A DNA stretch of 64,000 nt from Nostoc sp. CHAB 5836 (GCF_020829445.1 NZ_JAIVFV010000007.1:19780-83779), one strand, 5' to 3'; shown: positions 33,999 to 42,613, numbered from the stretch's first letter. Notes: generated by a model not told the origin, from the sequence alone. Program-made: numbers and translations.

Positions 33999-36380
33999 TT
34001 ATGAATTTTTAAATTTTATGTTTAAGTAAGTTGTAGCTATTAAACTATTACCTACTAAAGCCAACATAGCAGGAATCAGGGGAACCCAACAACTATATAC
34101 AATTAAAAATATAAAACAGCTAACGTATAAACTGAGAATCGCTATTCCTCCTGCCAAGGTTAAGTAAATGAATCGGTGCAGATAAGCAGTAAACAAACCG
34201 CCTAAAAAAGACCAACCCCAAATCCAAATTACCTCACCCCAAAGCGGCCAAGTCCACAACAGAGGTTTTTCGTCCAAAGCAGCACTGAGCAGTTGACTGA
34301 CCATTTGGGCTTGTAAAAATACTCCTGGTATTGCCTGTAATTTTCCTTGAGGAGTGATGTAGGGAGTTAACCAGTAATCACCAAAAGTTTCTGCTGTTGT
34401 GCCAATAATGACTATTTTATCTTTGACTGCATTGGCATTTAGCTTACCCCTTAGCACTTGTTGTAAGGTCATACTTGGTGCGTTGGCGAAGCCTGCCGAA
34501 GGTATCGCTTCTGGTGAAGGAGAAGAACGATAATTTAATAAAATTTGGTGTCCCAAAGCATCAACCCTTTGATAACCTCCGGTATGAGCTTCTATTGGTT
34601 TAAATTTCACCTTCCCTAATTGCCACGCGCCATCAGGGGTAAATTGCAACCGAATTCCTTTCGTATACAGGTAACGCAGCGCAAGTTGAACATTCAAGGC
34701 ATAGGGCGCAGTACAAGGAGATGAGGGCGCAGGAGTTAATGCTAACAGATGGCGACGCACAACATTATCTGAATCGATGGCAATATCGCTAAAACCGAGA
34801 CTATGTGAAGAAAGTTCTGGGGGTGGTTTTACACCTGGTTTTCCTGCTTGAGAATCGCTGAGTTGACACACCCCGACAAAGCGATCGCTTTTTCGCATCC
34901 TTGCTGCCAATGCTGGATAATCCTTATCCACTGGATAATCTCGGTATATATCCAAACCAATAACTTGTGGTTGATATGCCTCTAATTTTTCTAACAGTTG
35001 GGCAAGTGATTTGTCTGACAACGAACCTTGAGGTTTTTCCGATTTTTGCGCCTGGACATCTTCTTCAGTCACAGTGACAATCAGTAGGCGTGAATCTGGT
35101 TTTTCAGGAGGACGCAAGCGTACCAGTTGATCAAATGCACTTAACTCTAATGGTTGCAGCACACCCAAATACCTTACCCCGATTAATATTCCAGTTACTA
35201 CTATGCTCGCCAGTAAGATCGATGAGAAGCCAAGCCGATTTGTGGTTCCTCTAACAGGCGTGGTTTGAGACAAAGATGCCGTTGAATTGGGTGTATTTCT
35301 AAACAATTCCCCCCAATTCAACGGCATCTCAGCCGGATTTTGAAAGATGACAGGCAACCATGTAGCGCAGGGAAATTGGTTTTCTAGTCCCTGTAACCTT
35401 TCTCGTGCTTCCCTTACGGCTAAATACAAAGAGCCTCCCCGCGTGAAAGCTTCCAAAAAATACTTTAAAAACTGCTGCGCCACGCGATCGGGTACAGGCT
35501 CTCGCATCACGATAATTTGAGGAATATGTAAATCTGCAAACTCCCATGCCAATCCCAAGCCATCACAGGAATTGAAAATCGCTAGTTGTAAACCTCGTTC
35601 TACTGCCTTTTTCAAGGCATACTTTAACTGGCTAATTGTTAAACTTTCTGTTTGATTGATGTAGATTTTTCCTGTTTGATTCGTTTCCTGGGTAGAACTA
35701 TGTCCGGCGAAAAATAGAATCTGCCAATTCTGCTCCCATAGCTGGTCAGTAAGGTCAAGGCATTGTGGTTCAACTAAAAAAGTGATATCTGTATTGGGTA
35801 ACAAATTAAGTAGCGCCTGGTCTGCTTTGGTATCAATACCTTGACTGTTACCCAAAATCGCTAAGATTTTTACTTTGTCGGATGTAGTTGCTATGCGGTT
35901 AAGGTTGACTTGTTCGTAGGCATGAGCGCTCAGGGCTATTTCCGCCTGGGGATAGCGTTCTAGCAAATCCCAAAGATGCCAGGGGAATTTCTGTAATCGC
36001 AGGTCTTTGGTTTGTAAAAGCACCCGAATATTATCCGCAAGCATGAGTTTTTCTAACAATTTCTCGCGGATGGAACGAAAGGAATCGGAAGCAAGCCAAG
36101 TATTAAAACTTACTTTAAATTCCTCACTCACCTGCTGGCAGTATTCTAGACTGGGAACTTGATTAAGTTCTTTAGGTAGACCAATGGGACGAGATGGCAA
36201 CTTTAAATTACGATAAATAGATTGCCAACGATGATAATCGCGGAGAATTCCTGGGTTGGGGGGAAGCTCACCTGTGATTTCCACAGTCGGGCGGACATTT
36301 TCATCGCCAATCTGTAGAGTCACGGTAAACCCTTGTTCAAAGTTTCCCTCCCCTAACTTTAAGATGATTAACTTGTCCAC
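33999..36380 (-). CDS. CHAT-CHASE2 membrane sensor protein (module 2)
   Basis: A 793-residue paralogue of 16996-19404, starting with GTG at 36380. The CHAT domain has His227 (ILFFAGHSST) and Cys272 (LAIFNSCDG). A membrane helix lies near 390-410 and the CHASE2 domain near 415-680 (LLIVTVTEEDVQ, YQPQVIGLDIYRDY, IVIIGTTAETFGDYW). Three hydrophobic helices follow. The region at about 630-645 contains an in-frame extra stretch (EAIPSAGFANAPS), encoded by a Nostoc-type dispersed repeat at about 34479-34508. The first paralogue lacks this stretch. It is followed after 57 bp by DUF928. The gap to the upstream DUF1822 gene is 625 bp because repeats have inserted there. Confidence 0.92.
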   Translation of the reverse strand: MDKLIILKLGEGNFEQGFTVTLQIGDENVRPTVEITGELPPNPGILRDYHRWQSIYRNLKLPSRPIGLPKELNQVPSLEYCQQVSEEFKVSFNTWLASDSFRSIREKLLEKLMLADNIRVLLQTKDLRLQKFPWHLWDLLERYPQAEIALSAHAYEQVNLNRIATTSDKVKILAILGNSQGIDTKADQALLNLLPNTDITFLVEPQCLDLTDQLWEQNWQILFFAGHSSTQETNQTGKIYINQTESLTISQLKYALKKAVERGLQLAIFNSCDGLGLAWEFADLHIPQIIVMREPVPDRVAQQFLKYFLEAFTRGGSLYLAVREARERLQGLENQFPCATWLPVIFQNPAEMPLNWGELFRNTPNSTASLSQTTPVRGTTNRLGFSSILLASIVVTGILIGVRYLGVLQPLELSAFDQLVRLRPPEKPDSRLLIVTVTEEDVQAQKSEKPQGSLSDKSLAQLLEKLEAYQPQVIGLDIYRDYPVDKDYPALAARMRKSDRFVGVCQLSDSQAGKPGVKPPPELSSHSLGFSDIAIDSDNVVRRHLLALTPAPSSPCTAPYALNVQLALRYLYTKGIRLQFTPDGAWQLGKVKFKPIEAHTGGYQRVDALGHQILLNYRSSPSPEAIPSAGFANAPSMTLQQVLRGKLNANAVKDKIVIIGTTAETFGDYWLTPYITPQGKLQAIPGVFLQAQMVSQLLSAALDEKPLLWTWPLWGEVIWIWGWSFLGGLFTAYLHRFIYLTLAGGIAILSLYVSCFIFLIVYSCWVPLIPAMLALVGNSLIATTYLNIKFKNS

Positions 36381-36480
36381 AGCTAGTTCTCCCTAGATGT
36401 TGAGTATGCCCGTAGGGGCACGGCACTGATCATTTGTGTAAACTTAAGCCGAAAACTATATCAGACAGGCGTTTTACAAA

Positions 36481-36838
36481 TCCCTCACGCCCTCATCCCC
36501 TAACCCCTTCTCCCTTGGGAGAAGGGGAATTGAATGTCTAGCTCCCCTCTCCCCAAGGGAGCTACGGTGTACACAGAACCCAAAAGCCTCTACCCACGTT
36601 TTTGTGAGAGTGAAACTGTTACACTCACTGACATCCCGCCCAGAAATTTATTTCTGGGCTGATAGCGAAAGTCCACTGAAAGTGGACTGAATTAATGATT
36701 TAGTCCACTTTCAGTGGACTTGGGCTATGAGACTCGGAATTGATTCCGAGGCGGGATAGAACACACAGCGAGATTCATTGGTTGCGGCAAGACTTGTGTG
36801 TACACCGTAGCCCCAAGGGAGAGGGGCTGGGGTGAGGG
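36481..36838. repeat. CT-rich dispersed repeat split by a MITE
   Basis: The left part (36481-36561) and right part (36811-36838) together form one Nostoc inverted-type repeat (CTCATCCCCTAACCCCTTCT at one end, GGGGCTGGGGTGAGGGC at the other). They are interrupted by the MITE at 36562-36810. The gap 36381-37005 contains no gene. Confidence 0.75.
36562..36810. mobile_element. 249-bp structured MITE with 11-bp target duplication
   Basis: The ends CTACGGTGTACACA (36562-36575) and TGTGTACACCGTAG (36797-36810) are perfect 14-bp inverted repeats. They are flanked by the direct duplication CCCCAAGGGAG (36551-36561 and 36811-36821). Inside are four hairpins in order. The stems are GCCCAGAAA/TTTCTGGGC, AGTCCACT/AGTGGACT (twice), and CTCGGAAT/ATTCCGAG. 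The motif ATAGCGAAAGTC sits before the second hairpin. The same architecture recurs at 41229-41433. Confidence 0.85.
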
Positions 36839-36861
36839 CAAAACGTTGTCACCAAGGGGGT

Positions 36862-36885
36862 TTCACGTTAAATTGACACCAATGG
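36862..36885 (-). repeat. Isolated copy of the 41229 MITE terminus
   Basis: On the minus strand this reads ATTGGTGTCAATTTAACGTG. It matches the left terminus of the MITE at 41229 (ATTGGTGTCAACTTAACGTA) apart from two bases. No partner end was found nearby, so it is a solo end or relic. Confidence 0.6.
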
Positions 36886-37005
36886 GCACTGCCGTGCCCT
36901 TACACCCTGCTACATAGGGCTTGCTAAATAGGTTGCTGTGTGTAGTTAAATTCAGTTTAAGAGTAAATAATAGAGGCTAAACATGAAGATTTTTGAAGGT
37001 AACAT

Positions 37006-38157
37006 TTAAAACCGCAAAATCTCTCGTTCATAGTCTTCAGGTGTGGGTTCTATTTCCCAAACTAATCCTTCTCCTAGTTCCAAAATTACTTCTAAATACA
37101 ACATATCTACAGCAGTTGTTGCCGTATCTTGATTATTTTCAAAAGCTTGTAAGTCTTCCGTTAGTAATCGGAGCTTAAACCCAGCCGGAATTTGACCATC
37201 AAGAGTTGTACTTCGCAATTCAAAACGCCAAACATAATCCTCAGAAGCGCTTTTTGGGAAAATGCGTAACTCGTATGTTTGCTCTGCAATGATTATTTGC
37301 CGAGACAAGCCGAGAACTGGTTCTGCACTCCGCATTCCGACAGCTACCACAACGAATTCTCTTTTTTCCCATCCCCACTGTTGAACTAAATTGGCTACTC
37401 CTGTCTGTAACCATTGCGGAATTGACGACTGTATGAGTAAACCCTGACGCAGTTCATACAACTTTTTTCGCCAACCGCTATGTGCCAAGAGCGCACCCCA
37501 GAGTGAAAATGGAACTGCTAAACGTGGGAATTTCACATCGCGATCGCCCAATCTTTCTAAAAGGTTTTCTGCCTGAATTTTGCCAATCGGATCTAAAGGT
37601 GCAATCTCAGCACGTAAGGCTTCTGGCTGATTAAGTTGGCGTGTAACCCACAGCACATTAATATCTGGAATTAAATCTTCACTTTCCAAGCTGTAAGTGC
37701 GATCGCCAGCATCGTAAACCCCTTTTGTTTTCAGAATTTGATGAGTTGTGTAGCCAAAAATCTTCATCCAGCCATCATCAGGATTAACTTGTACTGCTAT
37801 GTAATAGTCAGCAACCCACTCTGGTATATCTACCCATTCTTGCGGTACGCGTAACTCATCGTCATCCATCGCCAGGGTGGGAATTAATACCAGGCGATCG
37901 CGATCGAAAGTAATAGCTGTGCCATTGACTACTTCCCAAAAACTCGGCAATGCCGCACTGTTAGGATAAACTCTGGCGGTGGGAGCAATTTCCTCCTGGA
38001 ACCAAGGCAAAAATGCTTGCAAGCATTTTTGATTTATCCACCCACGTTGACAAGCACCAGCTGTTGAGTATGGTTGTTCTTGCACTTCTGGAAATTGAGT
38101 AATTTCCAAATATAAATGCTGTGAGTCAATAGTGAATGGGGCAGGTGGGTTCAACAT
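37006..38157 (-). CDS. DUF1822 family protein (module 2)
   Basis: A 383-residue paralogue of 19471-20655. It shares FWEVVNGTAI, LVLIPTLAMDDDELRVPQEWVDI, ADYYIAVQV and FGYTTHQILK. It has no signal peptide and no recognisable catalytic motif. It lies 58 bp after the module 2 sigma-like gene on the same strand. Conservation of this order in both modules is the main clue that the three proteins form one pathway. Confidence 0.85.
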   Translation of the reverse strand: MLNPPAPFTIDSQHLYLEITQFPEVQEQPYSTAGACQRGWINQKCLQAFLPWFQEEIAPTARVYPNSAALPSFWEVVNGTAITFDRDRLVLIPTLAMDDDELRVPQEWVDIPEWVADYYIAVQVNPDDGWMKIFGYTTHQILKTKGVYDAGDRTYSLESEDLIPDINVLWVTRQLNQPEALRAEIAPLDPIGKIQAENLLERLGDRDVKFPRLAVPFSLWGALLAHSGWRKKLYELRQGLLIQSSIPQWLQTGVANLVQQWGWEKREFVVVAVGMRSAEPVLGLSRQIIIAEQTYELRIFPKSASEDYVWRFELRSTTLDGQIPAGFKLRLLTEDLQAFENNQDTATTAVDMLYLEVILELGEGLVWEIEPTPEDYEREILRF

Positions 38158-38215
38158 AAATTATTTTAGAATGTCTTCATATCAAGACCGTGTTAGGGAG
38201 AGGGGAGAGACAAAA

Positions 38216-39415
38216 TTATTTCTTGTCTACTGATTGAATCTGGGTATGGCTATATTGAACTTTAAGCCATTCCTCTAAACTTGTGTTTATGGCATCCACT
38301 ACGTCGGATTTAGGGGAAATATGCAAGGTGTTTTGACTCCATTGCGTCAGAGTCAGAAGCAATGACTTTTTCATGCTGCTCAGGCGACGAGAAACAGTAT
38401 ATTGCTTAATTTCTAGCTGTGCAGCAATTTCTTGTTGAGTCAGTTGTTGAACGTAGTAAGCTTGTAGTACTTTTTGGGACTCAGTATCTAGTGCAGCGAT
38501 CGCTTGGGACAAAACTTGGTTTAACTGAGCTTGATGCGATCGCATATTCACAGCTTCTTCCTGCTCAATAATTTCAGTTAGTAAAGATGTTTGCAAATCT
38601 ACAGGTAATATATCTAATAAATTACCCTCATCTTCTTTGAGGGGAGCGTCTGCGGAAACCAACTTAGGATACAGGAAAGTACGTGCAGCTTTAGCAGCAG
38701 ATAATACCCAGGTTTCTATGGTTTGCTGGTTGATTGCGGCGGTGGGCGAACTCAATCGGCTGAAACGTTCTGCATTATAAAGATTACTAATAGCCTCCCA
38801 AGTCCGAGCATCTGGTTTGGTCAGTTGACGAATTTTTGTATTATCACCTGTGTAGAGTTCCTTAAAGCATTCCCAGGCTAAAACATAACTCTCGATGCTT
38901 TCGGCGTTAAATCCGGCATTTTGTAATGACTGCACTAGTCGTTTGCGGCTGAGTTTATGCAGCAATGCCCAGTCTGAGCAAATGTCTGCTTCCCGATGTA
39001 AGCGCAGTGCATCTTTGATAATCGATTCAAAAGTTAATTCTGCATAGGCTTTTAAATGCGAACTGTATTGAGGGTTGAAATTTTTGAGGATTTTGTTAAT
39101 ATGAGCGATCGCCAGCTGAAAACAATCTGCTACAGACGACTGCGTGGGAAAGTTGAGGGCAAATTTTCTGGCAGTCCAGTAGCACACCTCTTGTAAATAA
39201 GCAGAAAGATGTGCAAGTGCCACAGCACTAGATTCAGTCTGCCAAACTCTATACCAGTAAAGTGCCCAAAAGGTATCTGATTTCTCAGTTGACGACTCCA
39301 GGCAAACTTTCATACTGCGTCGCAGTTTGGCATCTGTTGCCCAACCACTAAATTGATCTACATCAAATTGCACAAAGGTAGAAAAGATTTCAACAATGCC
39401 CTGTCGGGGTTGCAT
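38216..39415 (-). CDS. Sigma-70-like regulator (module 2)
   Basis: A 399-residue paralogue of 20675-21874, starting MQPRQGIVEIFSTFVQFDVD. The C-terminal HTH is sigma region-4-like: ESQKVLQAYYVQQLTQQEIA, then QLEIKQYTVSRRLSSMKKSLL. The N-terminal half is helical and lacks a clear region 2. It is the first gene of module 2 and its start is about 320 bp from the divergent cargo gene at 39740. A shared regulatory region between the module and exporter locus 2 is therefore possible. Confidence 0.85.
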   Translation of the reverse strand: MQPRQGIVEIFSTFVQFDVDQFSGWATDAKLRRSMKVCLESSTEKSDTFWALYWYRVWQTESSAVALAHLSAYLQEVCYWTARKFALNFPTQSSVADCFQLAIAHINKILKNFNPQYSSHLKAYAELTFESIIKDALRLHREADICSDWALLHKLSRKRLVQSLQNAGFNAESIESYVLAWECFKELYTGDNTKIRQLTKPDARTWEAISNLYNAERFSRLSSPTAAINQQTIETWVLSAAKAARTFLYPKLVSADAPLKEDEGNLLDILPVDLQTSLLTEIIEQEEAVNMRSHQAQLNQVLSQAIAALDTESQKVLQAYYVQQLTQQEIAAQLEIKQYTVSRRLSSMKKSLLLTLTQWSQNTLHISPKSDVVDAINTSLEEWLKVQYSHTQIQSVDKK

Positions 39416-39543
39416 GGAATACTTGCCGCTGTTTGAAACATAGCTGATTACAATTATACAGCCATAGGGACAAAAGCTAATTCCTTGCTGCGTAAGGACT
39501 TTACAGATTTTTCCAAAAGTTTCTCATCCAAGTGCATAAAAAT

Positions 39544-39560
39544 TAAAAGTCGTCGTAAAG
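39544..39560 (+). promoter_or_regulatory. Cargo-upstream box, copy 1
   Basis: TAAAAGTCGTCGTAAAG, 180 bp before the cargo start at 39740. It belongs to a longer conserved block that includes GTGCATAAA before it and AGTGATATGCAGAGA and TTTAGTAAGTACTACAAAAA after it. Consensus over four copies: TAAAAGTCnTCGTARAS. Confidence 0.65.
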
Positions 39561-39739
39561 AGTGATATGCAGAGAGATTCATTTAGTAAGTACTACAAAA
39601 AAGTGCAAATAAGGTGAATTAAAATTTATCCAATTATCTCTGCATGGGGCATTTGATTACTGCCTCATTACTTATTCCTCTACCTGGGGAAAAACTTCTT
39701 TTTAAGAAACTTAAGTCAATTTTAATCAAGGAGAAAAAC

Positions 39740-40021
39740 ATGAAAGACAATCAGCATGAACAATTGTTCACTGAATTAATCCCTCAAGAAGCAGCTGCCA
39801 TCAATGGCGGTTGGGGCATTGGCGACATCGTTGACAAAGTCGTAGACACAGCTACTGACGTAGTGGAAGATGTTGGTAGCGCTGCTGTGGGAGTTGTCGG
39901 AGGCGCTGTTGGTGCTACTGTTGGTGCTATTGGTGGTGCATTAGGTTTGGACACTGACATCTGGAAGGGAACCAAGATTGGAGCCAAGGCTGGATATAAA
40001 CTTGGACAAGCTATACTCTAA
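39740..40021 (+). CDS. Double-glycine-leader peptide with glycine-zipper core
   Basis: Start set at ATG 39740 behind AAGGAG, giving 93 residues. A longer frame from 39644 adds 32 unrelated residues. The leader (1-24) ends LFTELIPQEAAAINGG. The predicted 69-residue core begins WGIGDIVDKVVD. It then contains a long Gly/Ala/Val run with GxxxG spacing (VGVVGGAVGATVGAIGGALG) and ends in a Lys/Gly-rich tail. A short amphipathic segment, a hydrophobic glycine zipper and a cationic tail resemble pore-forming class II bacteriocins. Cargo of the C39 exporter at 44177 is likely. A terminator lies at 40217. Confidence 0.82.
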   Translation: MKDNQHEQLFTELIPQEAAAINGGWGIGDIVDKVVDTATDVVEDVGSAAVGVVGGAVGATVGAIGGALGLDTDIWKGTKIGAKAGYKLGQAIL

Positions 40022-40104
40022 TTTAAGTCAGGACAGCCGTTGAAATCAATAAAGAGTAAGGGAATGAGCCAAAGATTTCCTTCATTCTCTACTCTTCACA
40101 AAAG

Positions 40105-40164
40105 CAATGCACAACCTTTGGCGGAATGTTTATTCTCTGCGTTTTAAGACTAGCTGTTCCTTAG
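40105..40164 (+). pseudogene. Relic of an HlyD-family adaptor gene
   Basis: About 40108-40164 encodes TTFGGMFILCVLRLAVP followed by a stop. This matches the start of the HlyD membrane helix (RWTTWGGMFILCVLGLAAP at 46484 and RWTTFGGLFILFALSLAVP at 15444). Part of the DNA is identical over about 24 bases to 46562-46585. Nothing before or after remains readable. It indicates a past exporter-operon copy or rearrangement between these cargo genes. Confidence 0.75.
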
Positions 40165-40216
40165 ATCAAAGAGTTAACCACTCAAAAATCTGAGCTAAAA
40201 AGCTGAATACAGTAGA

Positions 40217-40244
40217 AAATCGGGGCACTTGCTCCGATTTTTTT
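40217..40244 (+). terminator. Rho-independent terminator after the glycine-zipper gene
   Basis: AAATCGGGGC and GCTCCGATTT form a 10-bp stem with one G-T pair, followed by TTTT. A near copy follows the 42748 gene (43201). Confidence 0.85.
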
Positions 40245-40300
40245 ATGCATAATGATTTGCAATTTTTTTTAAAATAGTTCCGATCTGAGTGCATAAAGAC

Positions 40301-40317
40301 TAAAAGTCGTCGTAAAC
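40301..40317 (+). promoter_or_regulatory. Cargo-upstream box, copy 2
   Basis: TAAAAGTCGTCGTAAAC preceded by GTGCATAAAGAC. It lies 257 bp before the start at 40574. About 160 bp downstream the block TTAGTAAGTACTACAAAAAA also matches the region before 39740. Confidence 0.65.
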
Positions 40318-40573
40318 AATTCTAGGACAGAGATTCACCTATAACACCGATTCAGTATTCAGGACTATGAGGAAAAAACCAGATTTCGTTGGGTTACAAC
40401 AAAGAATATTTGATTGTAAACAACATTAAAACTGGGTTTCTTAATCTCATGTTTATTAGTGAATCGTGTTTTAGTAAGTACTACAAAAAAGGTGCAAGCA
40501 AGGTGAATTAAACTGACTCAATCAGCCCCGTAGCTTCAAGAGAATATCAATGAGTTAAAAAAGGAAAAAAACC

Positions 40574-40960
40574 ATGTTAACCATCGACAAAATGACCACA
40601 AACGAACGGCTATTTACTGAATTAACTCCGCAACAATCTGCTGCTTGTTGTGGTGGTGCTGACGAATTTGGTGCGATCGCCTATTCCCCAGGCAATGGGG
40701 CCGCGGGTTGGTCTTTCAACTACTCCAACCGCACTGCTGCTGAGAACAGAGCTTTGAGAGAATGTGAGAGTTCTTCTGGACTAGGAGACTGTTTTGTTGC
40801 AGTTTGGGTTCAAAATGCTTGGGCATCTTTAGCGCGAGCCTCCAATTTAGCCTACGGTTGGGCATGGAATACAGACAAAGGGGCAGCAGAAGCCAATGCT
40901 CTACAAGAGTGTAGTAAAAACGGTCTCAATTGTAATTTAGTTACTACAATACAGGCTTAA
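40574..40960 (+). CDS. Double-glycine-leader protein with DUF4189 core
   Basis: A 128-residue protein. The leader (1-28) ends LFTELTPQQSAACCGG. The predicted 100-residue mature part is a DUF4189-type domain (FGAIAYSPGNGAAGWSFNYS, TAAENRALRECE, then a second AYGWAWNT..AAEANALQEC), with four cysteines likely paired. DUF4189 domains occur in small secreted proteins of unknown function. The leader matches the other cargo of locus 2. The start codon lies behind AAAGGAA. Role outside the cell unknown. Confidence 0.82.
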   Translation: MLTIDKMTTNERLFTELTPQQSAACCGGADEFGAIAYSPGNGAAGWSFNYSNRTAAENRALRECESSSGLGDCFVAVWVQNAWASLARASNLAYGWAWNTDKGAAEANALQECSKNGLNCNLVTTIQA

Positions 40961-41849
40961 ACAATCAAAAAATCTCAATTGTAACCAAGCCACAATTGTA
41001 TACGACGAGATCCGCGAACCAGGCTGCAACTTAATATCAAAAACAATCGAGCCTGTCCGAAGCTGATTCATCCATTCCACACAGTCCTGCTTTTGAAGCT
41101 ACGGGGTGCATACAAATAATTTAATTACCCCAAATCCTATTTTTTAGTAGCGTGTCTAGCATTAAATAGTGCATTAGAAAAACTCTTGTGGGATGGGTGT
41201 CTCACCCGTCCGGGGCGGACAAGATGTCATTGGTGTCAACTTAACGTAAAACCGATGTCCCGCAAGGAACTGAAGTTCCAAGAAGAATAGCGAAAGTCAT
41301 CTAAAAGATGACTCAATTGTGCAAAAATCTTTAGTCTACTTCAGTAGACTTGAACTGTTAGCCTGGAACTTCAGTTCCAGGCGGGTGATGAAGCCAACAG
41401 TGAAGCTATTTCAAGGCTTTTGTTGACACTAATGACAAGATGTCCACTCCACAAGAAAATTTATTGCAACATTTTAGCCTTGACACGCTAGTAGGGTGTG
41501 TTATATCCGAAACTAACGCACCATCCTAGATTTTCAGTGCGTTATGGACTAACGTCCATAACGCACCTTACTAACATTAAAGCTAATGTGGATCACGTTT
41601 TTGGGTAAGCTTTGCACAGCATATAAGTAAGCTAAAAGTGTGTCTTAAAACTTAACGTGACCGTAACAGTACAAACTTCAAACATTTGTAACAAAAACTC
41701 GATATGCTGTGTAAAAATAATGGCTCAAGTTGCAGAATAAAGTAGAGGTTTGCAAATGTAATTTTTTTGCAACAAACACCAAAGATTCGACTTTGATTAG
41801 TTGATTTGAAAATACATAAATTTTCCCCTATCATTTGAGCAGACTTTAT
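40961..41849. other. Intergenic stretch with MITEs
   Basis: This 889-bp gap holds the MITE at 41229-41433, a perfect hairpin GTGCGTTATGGAC/GTCCATAACGCAC (41537-41566) within a second decayed repeat, and no gene. The open frame at 41652-41861 (-) is unsupported. Confidence 0.6.
41229..41433. mobile_element. 205-bp structured MITE with 11-bp target duplication
   Basis: The ends ATTGGTGTCAAC (41229-41240) and GTTGACACTAAT (41422-41433) are inverted with one mismatch. They are flanked by the direct duplication GACAAGATGTC (41218-41228 and 41434-41444). The internal order matches the 36562 element. A GGAACT/AGTTCC hairpin comes first, then ATAGCGAAAGTC, AGTCATCT/AGATGACT, AGTCTACT/AGTAGACT, and finally CCTGGAACT/AGTTCCAGG with GCGGG. 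Stem sequences differ but pairing is kept. Confidence 0.85.
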
Positions 41850-42518
41850 ATGAAAATTCAACTTGCTAAATCAGGTTTGTTAGTATTTCGCCTGGTCTTG
41901 GCGATCGCCATAACTCTACTATTTGGAAACCTGCCTGGGAGTTCTCATGAATCTTCTTCACAACCGAGTACTACTTCAACTTCTAGTTCAATGAGGAATT
42001 CCACACTACAGTGGAATGGCTTAATCGAACCTTTTGCAGTAACAAAATTAAAATCACCGTTGCCAGGGCTAAAATCTGGTACTCTACTACCCGGAATCCG
42101 TTTCCCAGATTTGGGGCAACAACATATAGAAGTAGGTAAATTATTCAGCTATAACTCAAATCCACCAACCTCCGGCCCACATTACCCGTACCCAGCACCG
42201 TGGGGCATCTACATATATCCACCTGCTGATGAATTTTTAGTACACAATTTGGAACACGGTGGTGTGATTATTAGCTATAACCCTAATCAAATTAAAGGTC
42301 AAGAGTTGGTTCAGCTATGGCAGCAGGCGCGGTCTTTGAGCAAGTTTAACGGACGTATTATCGTCACACCACGGTTAAACCTCGACACGGCAATTGCACT
42401 GACTGCTTGGAATTACTTGCAGAAGCTCGACCGTTACAGTTATACAGCAGTACAGGTATTTTATGATACGCACATTAGTCGTGGCCCTGAGTGCCAGCAA
42501 GGGCTATGTCCGCTCTGA
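41850..42518 (+). CDS. DUF3105 family membrane-anchored protein
   Basis: Start at ATG 41850 (MKIQLAKSGLL), giving 222 residues. An in-frame TTG 15 bp upstream is less likely. One hydrophobic segment (about 10-35) acts as anchor or signal, followed by a Ser/Thr-rich linker. The DUF3105 domain is marked by SYNSNPPTSGPHYPYPAPWG, FLVHNLEHGGVIISYNP and DTHISRGPECQ. The conserved His and Cys suggest metal binding, but no activity is known. It is the only locus-2 gene here without a double-glycine leader. It may act in handling secreted cargo or be unrelated. Confidence 0.85.
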   Translation: MKIQLAKSGLLVFRLVLAIAITLLFGNLPGSSHESSSQPSTTSTSSSMRNSTLQWNGLIEPFAVTKLKSPLPGLKSGTLLPGIRFPDLGQQHIEVGKLFSYNSNPPTSGPHYPYPAPWGIYIYPPADEFLVHNLEHGGVIISYNPNQIKGQELVQLWQQARSLSKFNGRIIVTPRLNLDTAIALTAWNYLQKLDRYSYTAVQVFYDTHISRGPECQQGLCPL

Positions 42519-42596
42519 AAAGTTTGCTCAATACCTCGATAGGAAGGAAACAGCCCCGGAAATGTTGGGTTTCGTTCCTCAACCCAACCTACACAC

Positions 42597-42613
42597 TAAA
42601 AGTCCTCGTAAAG
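42597..42613 (+). promoter_or_regulatory. Cargo-upstream box, copy 3
   Basis: TAAAAGTCCTCGTAAAG, 135 bp before the start at 42748. This is the most diverged surrounding context of the four copies, but the box itself is intact. Confidence 0.55.

Noticed and set aside
39644..39739. N-terminal extension of the glycine-zipper protein
   Set aside because: The ATG at 39740 has a proper ribosome site and starts a leader like those of the other cargo genes.
41652..41861. 69-codon open frame on the minus strand before the DUF3105 gene
   Set aside because: No ribosome site, unusual composition, and it overlaps the start of the DUF3105 gene.
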